Shown: piece by piece, positions 7,360 to 16,122 of the stretch
Layout: every line of letters starts with the position of its first letter
How positions within the stretch are numbered: position 1 is the first letter of the stretch
Source: an uncultured Clostridia bacterium
GTDB taxonomy: Bacteria; Bacillota; Clostridia; Christensenellales; Borkfalkiaceae
NCBI GenBank assembly: GCA_947589285.1
Contig: CANPZV010000007.1
Span: 1 to 40,084, forward strand
DNA length: 40,084 bases
Direction of reading: 5' to 3'
Notes under the pieces: model-generated
Databases searched by the model: none
What the model saw: only the letters and a program-made list of their open reading frames with translations
Told to the model about the DNA's origin: nothing
Position numbers and translations under genes: made by a program

Positions 7360-10300
7360 TCATTCCACAGGTTCGGGAAGGCCGAGCTTGTCATACTCCC
7401 CGATGTAGTAGTTGTACATCTCGCCGAAGCTCGCGTCGAAGGCGTCCTTGTCGTCCCCCTCAAGGGCCGCATACAGCTCCTTCATGCGCTTGGCGCAGGA
7501 CTTGAGGTCCTCCACATGGGGCGTCCCGTCGTCATACTTGCCCTTGGGATCGATCATATAGGTCACAAAGCTGTCCTCAAGGTCGATGACCTGCTCGGCG
7601 GCGTCAAAGGCGGCGTCCGTCGGGAGCGCGTCGAAGGCGTACGTCATCATCGTGAAGTAGAAGCTGTAATACGCCGAATCCATGGACTGGTAGAATTCCT
7701 TCTCCTCGATCGTAAATCCGCGGTAGAGCTTCATCGCGTCTAAGAGACTCTGACGCATTTCCGCCGTCCCGTAGAGCTGGTTCCGATCCCCCTTCTTGAG
7801 GTCCTGAAGGGCCTGATCGGGATTCCACGCGGCGGACCTCTGGAACCACCACTGGAAGGCCCACATGGGAGCCGCAGCCTTGAGCATGAATTCCTTCAAA
7901 ACGGGATGCGCGGTGTAGTAGTCCCAGATGACCTGATCATCATAGGTGAGGTTGCGCATGATGTAGGTGTACATGCTGCGGACATAGTACAGCGCGTAGT
8001 CCATGGTCCACTGATAGGTCTCGAGAATGCTGATGCTCACATAGAATTTCTGATGATAGTACGCAGATACAACTTCCGCGGGAGCGTTTTCGATGATGTA
8101 GTCCGCAAGGCTCTCGGCATACTCGTAGGCGGAGAAGAGCAGGGGGTACATGGGCTGGCCCGTCTGCGCGATCGTGCTGTACGCCATGTACGCGTTGACG
8201 ATCATGTTGTTCAAGTCCTCGAACACGCCGCCCCACTCGGTGTCCTTCCATTCATCGCTCGTAAAGTCGATGTCGTGGACAAAGGTCTCCTGTTCGTCCT
8301 CCACCTTCGATTCGACGCGCGTTTCGATTTCAGTATACTTGGTATAGAACGTCCCGAGGAGGCCGTCGAATTCCTCCTGTTGCGCGGGCGTGAGCGCGTC
8401 ATAGGCAAGTTCCGCCGCCGCAATGCTCTCCCTGAAGGAGGCAAGCTCGGTGTCGATAGCGTTCCTGCGCGCATAGTGTTCGAGCGCGAGCAGAAGGTCG
8501 CGGTAGATGTCCCGCGCGTATTCGGGCAGGGCGTCGGCATAGGCGAGGAGAGCCTGCGAGAAGAAGGTGCGGGAATCCTCGTCATCGCCGAATACGACTT
8601 CGGGCGCACCGGGCCTGCTCTGATAGAGCGGATTGAGCGTGATGAGGACGCCGTACTGCATGGACGGGGCCATGGCGACGTATTCATCGAGCATCGTCTT
8701 GACTTTTTGCTCAAAAACTGCGTCCGTCTTGAACGGGAACGTCCTCTCCTCCCCCGCCTCGTCTGCCTCGGCGCAGTACTCCCCATACAGGGAAAGATAG
8801 TCCTCGATAAAGGCCTTGAATTCGTCCACCCCGAGGTAGGCATAGTACATATCGTACACGCCGCCCGCGCCCGTGCGGAGGAAGTCGAGCAATTCGCTGA
8901 ACTTCACGGGGATGGATTTGTTGTCCTGATAGAGGAGGTCGTCGAAGGTGAGCTGCTCGTACAGATTCTTCTCCAGCCCCGACGAGGCGGCGATCTCCGC
9001 GGCGAACGCCATGATGTCGTTGTAATCGTAAAGCAAGAACGTCGAATCGACGATGTACCCGCCCGAGATCATCTGCATGAGGAACATCTCATCGACGAGA
9101 TCCTCGTACAGCTTCTCGAGACGGCCGGGCAGGTAGGCCTCTTTGAGAATGGAGATCGCGTCCTGATCGTCGAGGCGGCTGTAATAGGAATACAGGATGT
9201 CGAAAATGTCATTCTTTGTCCGCCACGAGGAGGCGACGCCGTAGGTGTTCCTCGGGAAGGAATAGCCGAGCTGTGCGTCTCCGACCTTCTCGACGACGGC
9301 GTTCATCTTCGCCGCATATGTCCCGAGCTGGGAGACCTCCCAATTTTCGGGAATGTCCTTCATGGACTCATAGACGAAGATCATGATCTCGAGACGGGCC
9401 TGGAATCCGAAGAAGTAGTCGGGCCTGCTGAATCCCCCGAGGTATTCCTCCACCGTGCCCTCGCCCATGGCGTGATTGCCGAAGTTGTCGAGAATGTCTG
9501 CAAGCGCGTACCCGTAGAAGTTGAGGGGGAAATCCGCGGAGTCAAGTTCCTCATACAGATCTTTCGCCTCTGCGTATGTCACCTCCTCGTTGAGAACGAG
9601 GTCATTGTTTGAGACGGTAAAGATCGACTTGTACTTTTCGGCCTCGCTCCTCCAAAGGGGAAATGCGTAGGCGGCGGCGGGCAGGACGACGGCGTCGATC
9701 TCAGCCGCAGTGAGGTAGTCGGCGTCGGTCTTGGAGAGGGAGAGATAGTCCTCCACAGCGGAGAGGGCTTCCTCGCCGTCCTCGGCCGCGATCGCGGGAA
9801 CGGACTGCGTAAAGTCGTATTTTGCGAGCTTTTCGGCGGTCTTTTGGAAGGCCGTGACTTTCGAATAGGTGATCTTGATCTTGAAGGAATCGGTCACTCC
9901 GCCGTATTGGACGGTGAGCGTCTGCTCGAGGGGAGTGGTGCGGTTCGCCTCGGTCGCACGGGAGGGATCGAAGCCCGACACCATGTCCGCCGTGAGGTTC
10001 ACGATCCGCTTCAGTTCGCCGTTGTTCGCCGAGAAGGAGAAATATCCGTCCGTCACATCGAGGGCTTCATGGCTCTGATAGGCCGTCTTGCGCGGCGCAA
10101 AGAACTTGGCGTCGTCTGCCGCAAAGAAGTGGACGGAGATCCGGTCCGAATAATCTTTATCGCCGCTCTGATAGCGGACCTTGAACTGTTTTTCCCCCTC
10201 CGCAGAGGAATCGAACTCCTCCACGGTGACGTGTTCATCGGAGAACGGGACGGTGAACGAGACGCCGTTGTTCTCCGTGATGACGAGGGTCCCCCGCTCG

Positions 10301-10671
10301 CGGTTGCAAGGCTCGCCGACGAAGTAATTGGTATCCACCCCGTCCGTGGCGATGCGCGGCACGACGGTCACTTTGAGGGCCGTCTGCGCCCCGCGGTAGG
10401 AGATCGTGAGCGTCTGCTCGCCCAGCACGGCAGAGTCGAATCCCGTGACCGTGACCCCCGCGTCGTCGAGCGGGACCTTGGTGTTCCCGTTGGCGTCCGA
10501 GACGGTGAGCGTCCCCGCCGAGAGATCGAGGGGCTGCCCCTGTACGAATGTGGTCTGCGGGAGGTCCTTCCTCTCAAAGGAGAGGCTGACGTCCGATCCG
10601 CACGCCGTAAACAGCAGTGCGCAGCTCATGACGAGGAGCAGACAGACCAGAATTTTCCTGAGATGTTTCAT
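7360..10671 (-). CDS. Ig-like-domain lipoprotein with large helical C-terminal region
   Basis: 1103 residues. The N-terminus MKHLRKILVCLLLVMSC and lipobox FTAC give a lipidated Cys24, so it sits on the outer face of the membrane. About residues 30-105, 106-185 and 190-275 form three bacterial Ig-like (Big) modules, seen from repeated features such as FVGEP, GTLTVSDANG, VTVTGFDSA and EQTLTISY. About residues 290-1103 are helix-rich with many Tyr, Phe, Asp and Glu; I recognise no family there. A longer frame starts at 10755 inside the upstream gene, but the ATG at 10671 has AGGAG in front and begins the signal peptide. It is the last gene of the block, 16 bases after the upstream stop, followed by the 7271-7309 hairpin. 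Its position ties it to the MoxR/VWA genes. Confidence 0.88.
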   Translation of the reverse strand: MKHLRKILVCLLLVMSCALLFTACGSDVSLSFERKDLPQTTFVQGQPLDLSAGTLTVSDANGNTKVPLDDAGVTVTGFDSAVLGEQTLTISYRGAQTALKVTVVPRIATDGVDTNYFVGEPCNRERGTLVITENNGVSFTVPFSDEHVTVEEFDSSAEGEKQFKVRYQSGDKDYSDRISVHFFAADDAKFFAPRKTAYQSHEALDVTDGYFSFSANNGELKRIVNLTADMVSGFDPSRATEANRTTPLEQTLTVQYGGVTDSFKIKITYSKVTAFQKTAEKLAKYDFTQSVPAIAAEDGEEALSAVEDYLSLSKTDADYLTAAEIDAVVLPAAAYAFPLWRSEAEKYKSIFTVSNNDLVLNEEVTYAEAKDLYEELDSADFPLNFYGYALADILDNFGNHAMGEGTVEEYLGGFSRPDYFFGFQARLEIMIFVYESMKDIPENWEVSQLGTYAAKMNAVVEKVGDAQLGYSFPRNTYGVASSWRTKNDIFDILYSYYSRLDDQDAISILKEAYLPGRLEKLYEDLVDEMFLMQMISGGYIVDSTFLLYDYNDIMAFAAEIAASSGLEKNLYEQLTFDDLLYQDNKSIPVKFSELLDFLRTGAGGVYDMYYAYLGVDEFKAFIEDYLSLYGEYCAEADEAGEERTFPFKTDAVFEQKVKTMLDEYVAMAPSMQYGVLITLNPLYQSRPGAPEVVFGDDEDSRTFFSQALLAYADALPEYARDIYRDLLLALEHYARRNAIDTELASFRESIAAAELAYDALTPAQQEEFDGLLGTFYTKYTEIETRVESKVEDEQETFVHDIDFTSDEWKDTEWGGVFEDLNNMIVNAYMAYSTIAQTGQPMYPLLFSAYEYAESLADYIIENAPAEVVSAYYHQKFYVSISILETYQWTMDYALYYVRSMYTYIMRNLTYDDQVIWDYYTAHPVLKEFMLKAAAPMWAFQWWFQRSAAWNPDQALQDLKKGDRNQLYGTAEMRQSLLDAMKLYRGFTIEEKEFYQSMDSAYYSFYFTMMTYAFDALPTDAAFDAAEQVIDLEDSFVTYMIDPKGKYDDGTPHVEDLKSCAKRMKELYAALEGDDKDAFDASFGEMYNYYIGEYDKLGLPEPVE

Positions 10672-10687
10672 AATTTTTACTCCTGTA

Positions 10688-13396
10688 TTATTGTTCGGTC
10701 CAAATGGCGTAAAGTGTTGTTCCCTCGGGGACGGAAGCGATCTCATTGGCCGCATACTCTACGGGGCCGTCCGCCGAGGTCCCCCAGCCTTCGAATTTAT
10801 ATCCGAAGCGCACGGGCGGGGCGATCTCCCTGTTTGCCGCATGTTCGATCGAACCCTCCGTCCGCTCGAAGGAGAGGACGTAGCCGTCAGCGGAGGTCTC
10901 ACACGCCCAGACGACGGGACGGTAGGAGGAATTCCAGCGGCTGTCCCAGCCTGCGGGGGCCTGTTTTGCCTCGCAATAGATCGTCATGTCGCTGCAACCG
11001 TAGAAGGCATGCGCCCCCATCGTGGCGACGTTCCCGCCGATGACGACGGAGGTGAGTCCGCTGCAGTTGCGGAAGGCGTACTTCCCGATCTCGGTCACGG
11101 AGGAGGGGATCGTCATGCGGGTAAGCGCGCCGCAGCCGTAGAAGGCGTAGTTCCCGATCGAGGTGACCTTTCCGCCCAGCGTGAGGTCGGCAAGCACGCC
11201 GCAATTATAGAAGGCGTTGTTGCCGATCCGCTCCACGCTCTCGGGAACGGAGAGTGCGCGGAGGGCGAGACAGTTGGTGAAGGCGTAGTCGCCGATCTCG
11301 CGCAGACCCTCGTGCAAAATGACGGAGGTGAGGGAGGCGCAACGTTCAAAGGCGTGGTCCCCCACGAATCCCACGGTGCGCGGGATGTTCACGCTCGCGA
11401 GTTTGAGACAGCTGTAAAATGCCCTTCCGCCGATCTCGGTGAGCTTATCCCCAAGCGAGAGAGAGGTCATCGAGGAGCAGGAATAGAAGGCGTATTCCCC
11501 GATCGAGGTCACGCTGTCGGGCACGTCCACCTTCCCGAGGCTCTCGCACTCATAGAACGCCGACCTGCCGATCTTTTCCAGCCCATTCGGAAGGATCACA
11601 TCCCCGAGCGCGCCGCAGCGGAAGAAGGTGTAGTCGTTGATGATCGTCACGTTTTCGGGAATGTTGATCGAGGACAGGGAGGAACAGCTGTAAAAGGCAG
11701 ATCTGCCGATAAAGCGCACAGTCTCGGGCAGAACGACCGTAGAGAGCTTGCCGCAGGAGTAGAAGGCATAGTCGGCGATGCCGATCGTCCCCTCACGGAT
11801 GTTCGCCGTCGCAATGTTCTGGTTGGTCGTTCCGACCACCCACTTCCCCGAGTAGATGATGCCGTAATTATCATTCCACAGGGCCGTATTGGTGAGGATA
11901 CGGGTGCCGATATGGGTAACGCTGTCGGGCAGTTCGATCGCCGCGAGGCGCGGGCAGGACGAGAAGGCGTAGTTTCCGACCTCCTCGAGCGCGTCGCCGA
12001 AGGTGATGTTGTCGAGGAGTTCGCAGTCAAAGAAGGCATATGCGCCGATGACGCGGAGATCCCCTGTGAGATCGACGTTCATCAGCCCGCTGCGGGAGAA
12101 GGCGTACGCGCCGATATATTCCGTACGCTCAGGCAGGGTCAGATTTTGTCCGCCGAACCCCGAAAAAACGGAGTCCGCGATCCCGCGCGTATCCGAGGCG
12201 AGTTCGATCGTCTGTTTCTCCCCGTCGCCGCGCTTCCAGCCGACTGCCCAGCCGTCCACATAGACGATATCCCCCTTTGCGTCCGCCCATGCGCGGGTCC
12301 CCGCAAAACAGGAGGTGCCGATAGAGGCAATGTTCTCCCCGAGGGAGACGCTGATCAGATTTTCGCATTCCGAAAAGACGATCATGCCGAGGGAGGTGAG
12401 ACTGTCGGGAAACTCGATCCTTTCGAGGGCGTGGCACTCGGCAAAGCCCCCCTCGCCCACCGACGAGACCTGCTCGCCGACATGGACGTCCGTCGCCGAA
12501 GAACAGCGGGCAAAGGCGTAGTTGCCGATCGTCTGGACGCCGTCGCCGATCGTGATCGACGTCGCGCCCGTGCAGGCAAAGAATGCCTCCGCGCCGACCG
12601 TGACAACGGAATCGGGGATCTCGATGGCGGTGAGCTTGTCACAGTCGGAGAAGGCAGATTCGCCGATGGTCTTTACCCCCTTCCCGAGGTGTACGGCCGT
12701 GAGCGCGCGGCAATAGGAGAAGGTGAAGGCGGAAATGGCGGTCACGGAGTCGGGGATCGTCACTTCCGTCAGCTTTCTGCAACTCTGGAAGGCGTAGTCG
12801 CCGATCTCCACGACGGAATCGGGGATCTCGACGTGGGTCAGCTCCGTGCAGTTATAGAAGGCATGCGAGCCGATCTTTTTGACGTTCTTCCCTATGGTGA
12901 TGCCGAGGAGGGCGGCGCGCCCCGTGAAGGCGTTGTCCGCGATCGAGATGACGGGTTTGCCGCGGAAGGTATCGCCGATCGTGATATCCCCCGCCGCGGT
13001 GCCGATGCCCGTGACCTCGTATGCCGTACCGTTCTCGACGGACGCATACCTCAGACCGTTCTCATATTCTTTGGTGTATTCAAGGGGTTCCGACCATGCG
13101 GAATCGGCATGCTCCTGCCCGTCCCCGATCGCTCTGACCCGAAACGTGTAGTCGTCCGCCTCCAACCCCTCCAGCGAGAAGCCGACCTCCACCACTTCCT
13201 CTGTGAGCGTCACAGAGGAGTTCTGCACTTCGACGGTGTACCGCCGCGCGTTCTCCACGGGATCCCACTGCAAGATTTGGCTGTCCACATCGACGCGCAG
13301 CGTTCGGGGCGCGTTCAGAGCAGGTGCCCCGCACCCCGCGAGCAGGGCGAGAAGGCACAAGAGCATCATAGCCGATACTGCCGCGAGCTTCTTCAT
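10688..13396 (-). CDS. BspA-type leucine-rich repeat lipoprotein
   Basis: 902 residues. Signal peptide with lipobox LLAGC, lipidated at Cys22. About residues 30-112 form a fibronectin type III-like domain (ILQWDPVENARRYTVEV, YTFRVRAIGDG). From about 125 to 835 I count about 26 LRR_5 (BspA/TpLRR) units of 23 residues, pattern xIGxYAFxxCxxLTxVxIPxSVTx. Two non-LRR inserts with a Trp (about 365-390 and 515-540) interrupt the array. The last 60 residues resemble an InlB/Listeria-Bacteroides repeat (FGYKFEGWGTS, LYAIWTEQ). Such proteins are surface-exposed and bind host or microbial ligands in characterised cases. The start overlaps the upstream VWA gene stop by four bases (ATGA), implying translational coupling with it. 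Confidence 0.93.
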   Translation of the reverse strand: MKKLAAVSAMMLLCLLALLAGCGAPALNAPRTLRVDVDSQILQWDPVENARRYTVEVQNSSVTLTEEVVEVGFSLEGLEADDYTFRVRAIGDGQEHADSAWSEPLEYTKEYENGLRYASVENGTAYEVTGIGTAAGDITIGDTFRGKPVISIADNAFTGRAALLGITIGKNVKKIGSHAFYNCTELTHVEIPDSVVEIGDYAFQSCRKLTEVTIPDSVTAISAFTFSYCRALTAVHLGKGVKTIGESAFSDCDKLTAIEIPDSVVTVGAEAFFACTGATSITIGDGVQTIGNYAFARCSSATDVHVGEQVSSVGEGGFAECHALERIEFPDSLTSLGMIVFSECENLISVSLGENIASIGTSCFAGTRAWADAKGDIVYVDGWAVGWKRGDGEKQTIELASDTRGIADSVFSGFGGQNLTLPERTEYIGAYAFSRSGLMNVDLTGDLRVIGAYAFFDCELLDNITFGDALEEVGNYAFSSCPRLAAIELPDSVTHIGTRILTNTALWNDNYGIIYSGKWVVGTTNQNIATANIREGTIGIADYAFYSCGKLSTVVLPETVRFIGRSAFYSCSSLSSINIPENVTIINDYTFFRCGALGDVILPNGLEKIGRSAFYECESLGKVDVPDSVTSIGEYAFYSCSSMTSLSLGDKLTEIGGRAFYSCLKLASVNIPRTVGFVGDHAFERCASLTSVILHEGLREIGDYAFTNCLALRALSVPESVERIGNNAFYNCGVLADLTLGGKVTSIGNYAFYGCGALTRMTIPSSVTEIGKYAFRNCSGLTSVVIGGNVATMGAHAFYGCSDMTIYCEAKQAPAGWDSRWNSSYRPVVWACETSADGYVLSFERTEGSIEHAANREIAPPVRFGYKFEGWGTSADGPVEYAANEIASVPEGTTLYAIWTEQ

Positions 13397-16110
13397 GATC
13401 TACCCCCCTCTGCCTGCATCTCCTTTTTGGCCTTGCGGTCGCGGATGATCTCATGCAACCATTTGAATTTGAACTTTCTGACCGCGACGTCGAGAAGGAA
13501 CAGGACGAGCGCGGTGATGATGAACGGGAGCATGGGGTCGTAGGTGCGGTGCAGGGTCTTTTCGTACTCCTCAAACACTTCCCACGGCGTCTCGGCGACG
13601 CCGACTTTTCCGCCCGTTGCAAGCCCTTCGACGGTCTCCTTGTCCAGCGTGGGGACCTTGAATGCGTCGTACTCCGCGGAGTACGAGAAAACTTTGTATG
13701 TGCTGTACCTCGCGGTCACATGGCCGCGGGCATCCTTCTTTTCGACGAGGATCTCGTGGATGCCGGGGTCGCGGATGAGGAAATCGTTGCGGCTCAATCC
13801 GTCCGAACTCGTGATGATCTTCTGCTGGTCGGCCGCCCTCGTTGAAGAGGGACCTCTCACCGTGATCTCGATCGTCTCGCCCTCGGCAAGGTCGGTATAG
13901 ACGGAGATCTGCGTGGTGTAATTTTCCTCCGTGATGCCGACGTCGATCTCCCGCGGGCGGATGTCCTCGATGGGGAAGAGGCTGCTGACGACGTTGTTGA
14001 GGAAGGCCGTCCCCGCTTCGCTCTTGAGGAAGTCCTCCGACCAGAGGCCCTCGAGGTCGCACATGAAACTGCCGACCGTGCCCATGCCGAATTTCCACTG
14101 CGCATAGATCGGTACATACGGCCCCTTGAGCGGGACGAGCGCGCCCTCCTTGGCCTTCGTGCCGTAGAATCCTTGCAGGGCGGGAAGGTCCTCCTGTTCG
14201 ATCCCCGAGACCGCCGAGGTATGGTCGCCGATCGTCGGGGTGAAGGTCTCGTAATTGACGTCGCGGATCTCGGGTGCCCTCAGGTCCTCCTTCATCGCAC
14301 TTGTGAGTTCGGAGGGTTTTTTGACGTCGTAAAATCTGCCGCCCGCTTCGCTCGTCACCTGTTCCATGTTGACGGCGTCGTTGTCGGCGACGTTGATCCC
14401 GACGACGGAGAAGGTGATCCCCGCCTCATAGTACCGCTTTGCGACCTCGCCATACTCTTCGGCTGTCTCGGCGGGCTGGCCGTCGGTGACGAGGACGATG
14501 TGTTTTTTCTCCACGCCGCGGAGGGCCTTCAACGCTTCGCCCGCCCGCTCGATGGCACCCGAGTAGATCGTGCCGCCGCCGATCTCGATCGCGTCGATCG
14601 CCGCCCGCAGCTTTGCCATCTCGGGAAGGGGCGTGATCTCCGCCTCCTCATGGTATTGGTCGTCGAGGGCCATGACGCCGCACCAGTCGCGCTCGCTGAG
14701 CGAATTGAGGCAGGCGATCGCGCCGTCCTTGGCGAGGTCAAGGTAGGTCCTGCCCGTCGCCGTGTCCTGCCCCGACATACTTCCCGAGCGGTCGATGATG
14801 ATCATCAGTCCGAGGGGCGGGGTGTAGTTGATCGCCTGCACGGGCAGCATCTGCTGATAGAGGGTCCCGTACATGTCGGCGCGGTCGTAGGCGTTGGCGA
14901 TGGGCGTACCGTCGGCCTCAAAGCCCTTGTTGCCGCCCACGGTGAACAGGCCGCCGCCGATCTCATAGACGTAGTTATAGAGGATCGTGTCAAAGCCTGC
15001 GGGCATATCCGCATTGGCGATGTTCACGAGGATGACCTGATCGTATGCGCGGAGTTCATCGAGCGTCGCGGGCATCTTTTCCGTGTCATAGACGCTGATC
15101 CGCGTCACATCGTACTCGCTGTCGTCGAGCAGGTCGTTGAGGCGGATGCCCTCGTCTTGGTCCCGCTCGATGATGAGGATCTTATCGAATACGTTCAGGA
15201 AGATGTAGCTGTAATAGGAGTTATTTTCGGTCAGAGTATCCCCGTCGCTCTCGATCTCGAAGTGCAGTTTGTGCATGTCGGGGATCTCAAAGAAGTAGTC
15301 GAGGCGGAAGGTCTGCGTCCCGCGCACAAAATCGACAGTGTAAGATTCATCGCTGACGTTGCCGTTCACGTCCTCGTCGAAGAGGCGGATGTTCGCCTTG
15401 CCTTCAAAGGAACTCTGCACGGTCATCTCCAGCTGAAAGACGTCCCCCGCGACGATGCTGTAATCGGGCGTCGTCACGCCGACGATCTCCACTTCATCGT
15501 GCGCCGAGGAGCCGAAAAATACGGTGTCGAGCCGCACGCCGTCCGCCGCGGCCGTCTTGATCGCCGAGATCGCGTCCCCGTCCGTGGGGATGCCGTCGGT
15601 GATGAGGACGATCTTTGCCGTCTCGGGGCGGGTAAACAGCCCCTTGGCGAATCCGATCGCCGAGGCGATGTCCGTCGCGCTGTCGTCGGGGGCTTCGGCC
15701 GAGAGATAGGACGCATAGGCGGCGTTCTTGTCGGACGTAAGTTCGGCGGCGTACACCTGATCGAAGCCGAACGTCACGACGCCGAGGCGGAATTGTCCCC
15801 CGCTCTCGTCGATGACGGACTTGACAAAGGCGTCCTTTTTGTCCCTCTCCTCCCTTCCGCTGTGCGAAAGATCGACGAGAAGAATGACTTCATTGTCGGA
15901 ATTGGGCACGTCGTAGCGGAAGTTGATCCCCGAGAGGACGGAGATGCACAGCGTCATCACGATCATGTGGAGGATCATGGAGATCACGCGATTGCGCGTC
16001 CTGCGGTACTTTTTGGCGAGCAGGAAATAGGGCAGCAGCGTGAGGGCAAGTGCGGGAATGAGCAGAAGCAACAGCCAAGGGCGTTCAAATGTGATGCTGA
16101 AATTCGACAT
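13393..16110 (-). CDS. Membrane protein with two von Willebrand factor A domains
   Basis: 905 residues. Two N-terminal membrane helices (about 11-32 and 42-62), then VWA domain 1 with MIDAS D80-x-S82-x-S84 and VLITDGIPTDGD. About residues 280-410 look like the glutamine amidotransferase-like (class I) fold often placed between such domains (ILIIERDQDEG, DQVILVNIANADM, GGGLFTVGG). VWA domain 2 starts near residue 435 with IIDRSGSMSG and has LVTDGQPAET. A C-terminal helix (about 865-885) returns the tail to the cytoplasm. Both MIDAS motifs look intact, so metal-dependent protein binding is expected. It lies 12 bases after the BatA-like gene with GAGGAGG ahead of the ATG. VWA partners of MoxR ATPases usually act in protein or metal-centre assembly. 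Confidence 0.92.
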   Translation of the reverse strand: MSNFSITFERPWLLLLLIPALALTLLPYFLLAKKYRRTRNRVISMILHMIVMTLCISVLSGINFRYDVPNSDNEVILLVDLSHSGREERDKKDAFVKSVIDESGGQFRLGVVTFGFDQVYAAELTSDKNAAYASYLSAEAPDDSATDIASAIGFAKGLFTRPETAKIVLITDGIPTDGDAISAIKTAAADGVRLDTVFFGSSAHDEVEIVGVTTPDYSIVAGDVFQLEMTVQSSFEGKANIRLFDEDVNGNVSDESYTVDFVRGTQTFRLDYFFEIPDMHKLHFEIESDGDTLTENNSYYSYIFLNVFDKILIIERDQDEGIRLNDLLDDSEYDVTRISVYDTEKMPATLDELRAYDQVILVNIANADMPAGFDTILYNYVYEIGGGLFTVGGNKGFEADGTPIANAYDRADMYGTLYQQMLPVQAINYTPPLGLMIIIDRSGSMSGQDTATGRTYLDLAKDGAIACLNSLSERDWCGVMALDDQYHEEAEITPLPEMAKLRAAIDAIEIGGGTIYSGAIERAGEALKALRGVEKKHIVLVTDGQPAETAEEYGEVAKRYYEAGITFSVVGINVADNDAVNMEQVTSEAGGRFYDVKKPSELTSAMKEDLRAPEIRDVNYETFTPTIGDHTSAVSGIEQEDLPALQGFYGTKAKEGALVPLKGPYVPIYAQWKFGMGTVGSFMCDLEGLWSEDFLKSEAGTAFLNNVVSSLFPIEDIRPREIDVGITEENYTTQISVYTDLAEGETIEITVRGPSSTRAADQQKIITSSDGLSRNDFLIRDPGIHEILVEKKDARGHVTARYSTYKVFSYSAEYDAFKVPTLDKETVEGLATGGKVGVAETPWEVFEEYEKTLHRTYDPMLPFIITALVLFLLDVAVRKFKFKWLHEIIRDRKAKKEMQAEGGRS

Positions 16111-16122
16111 TGTCCCCCCTCC

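Noticed and set aside
10406-13543. 1045-codon plus-strand open frame opposite the 902-residue LRR lipoprotein
   Set aside because: Antisense shadow of the repeat array; it runs across three minus-strand genes.
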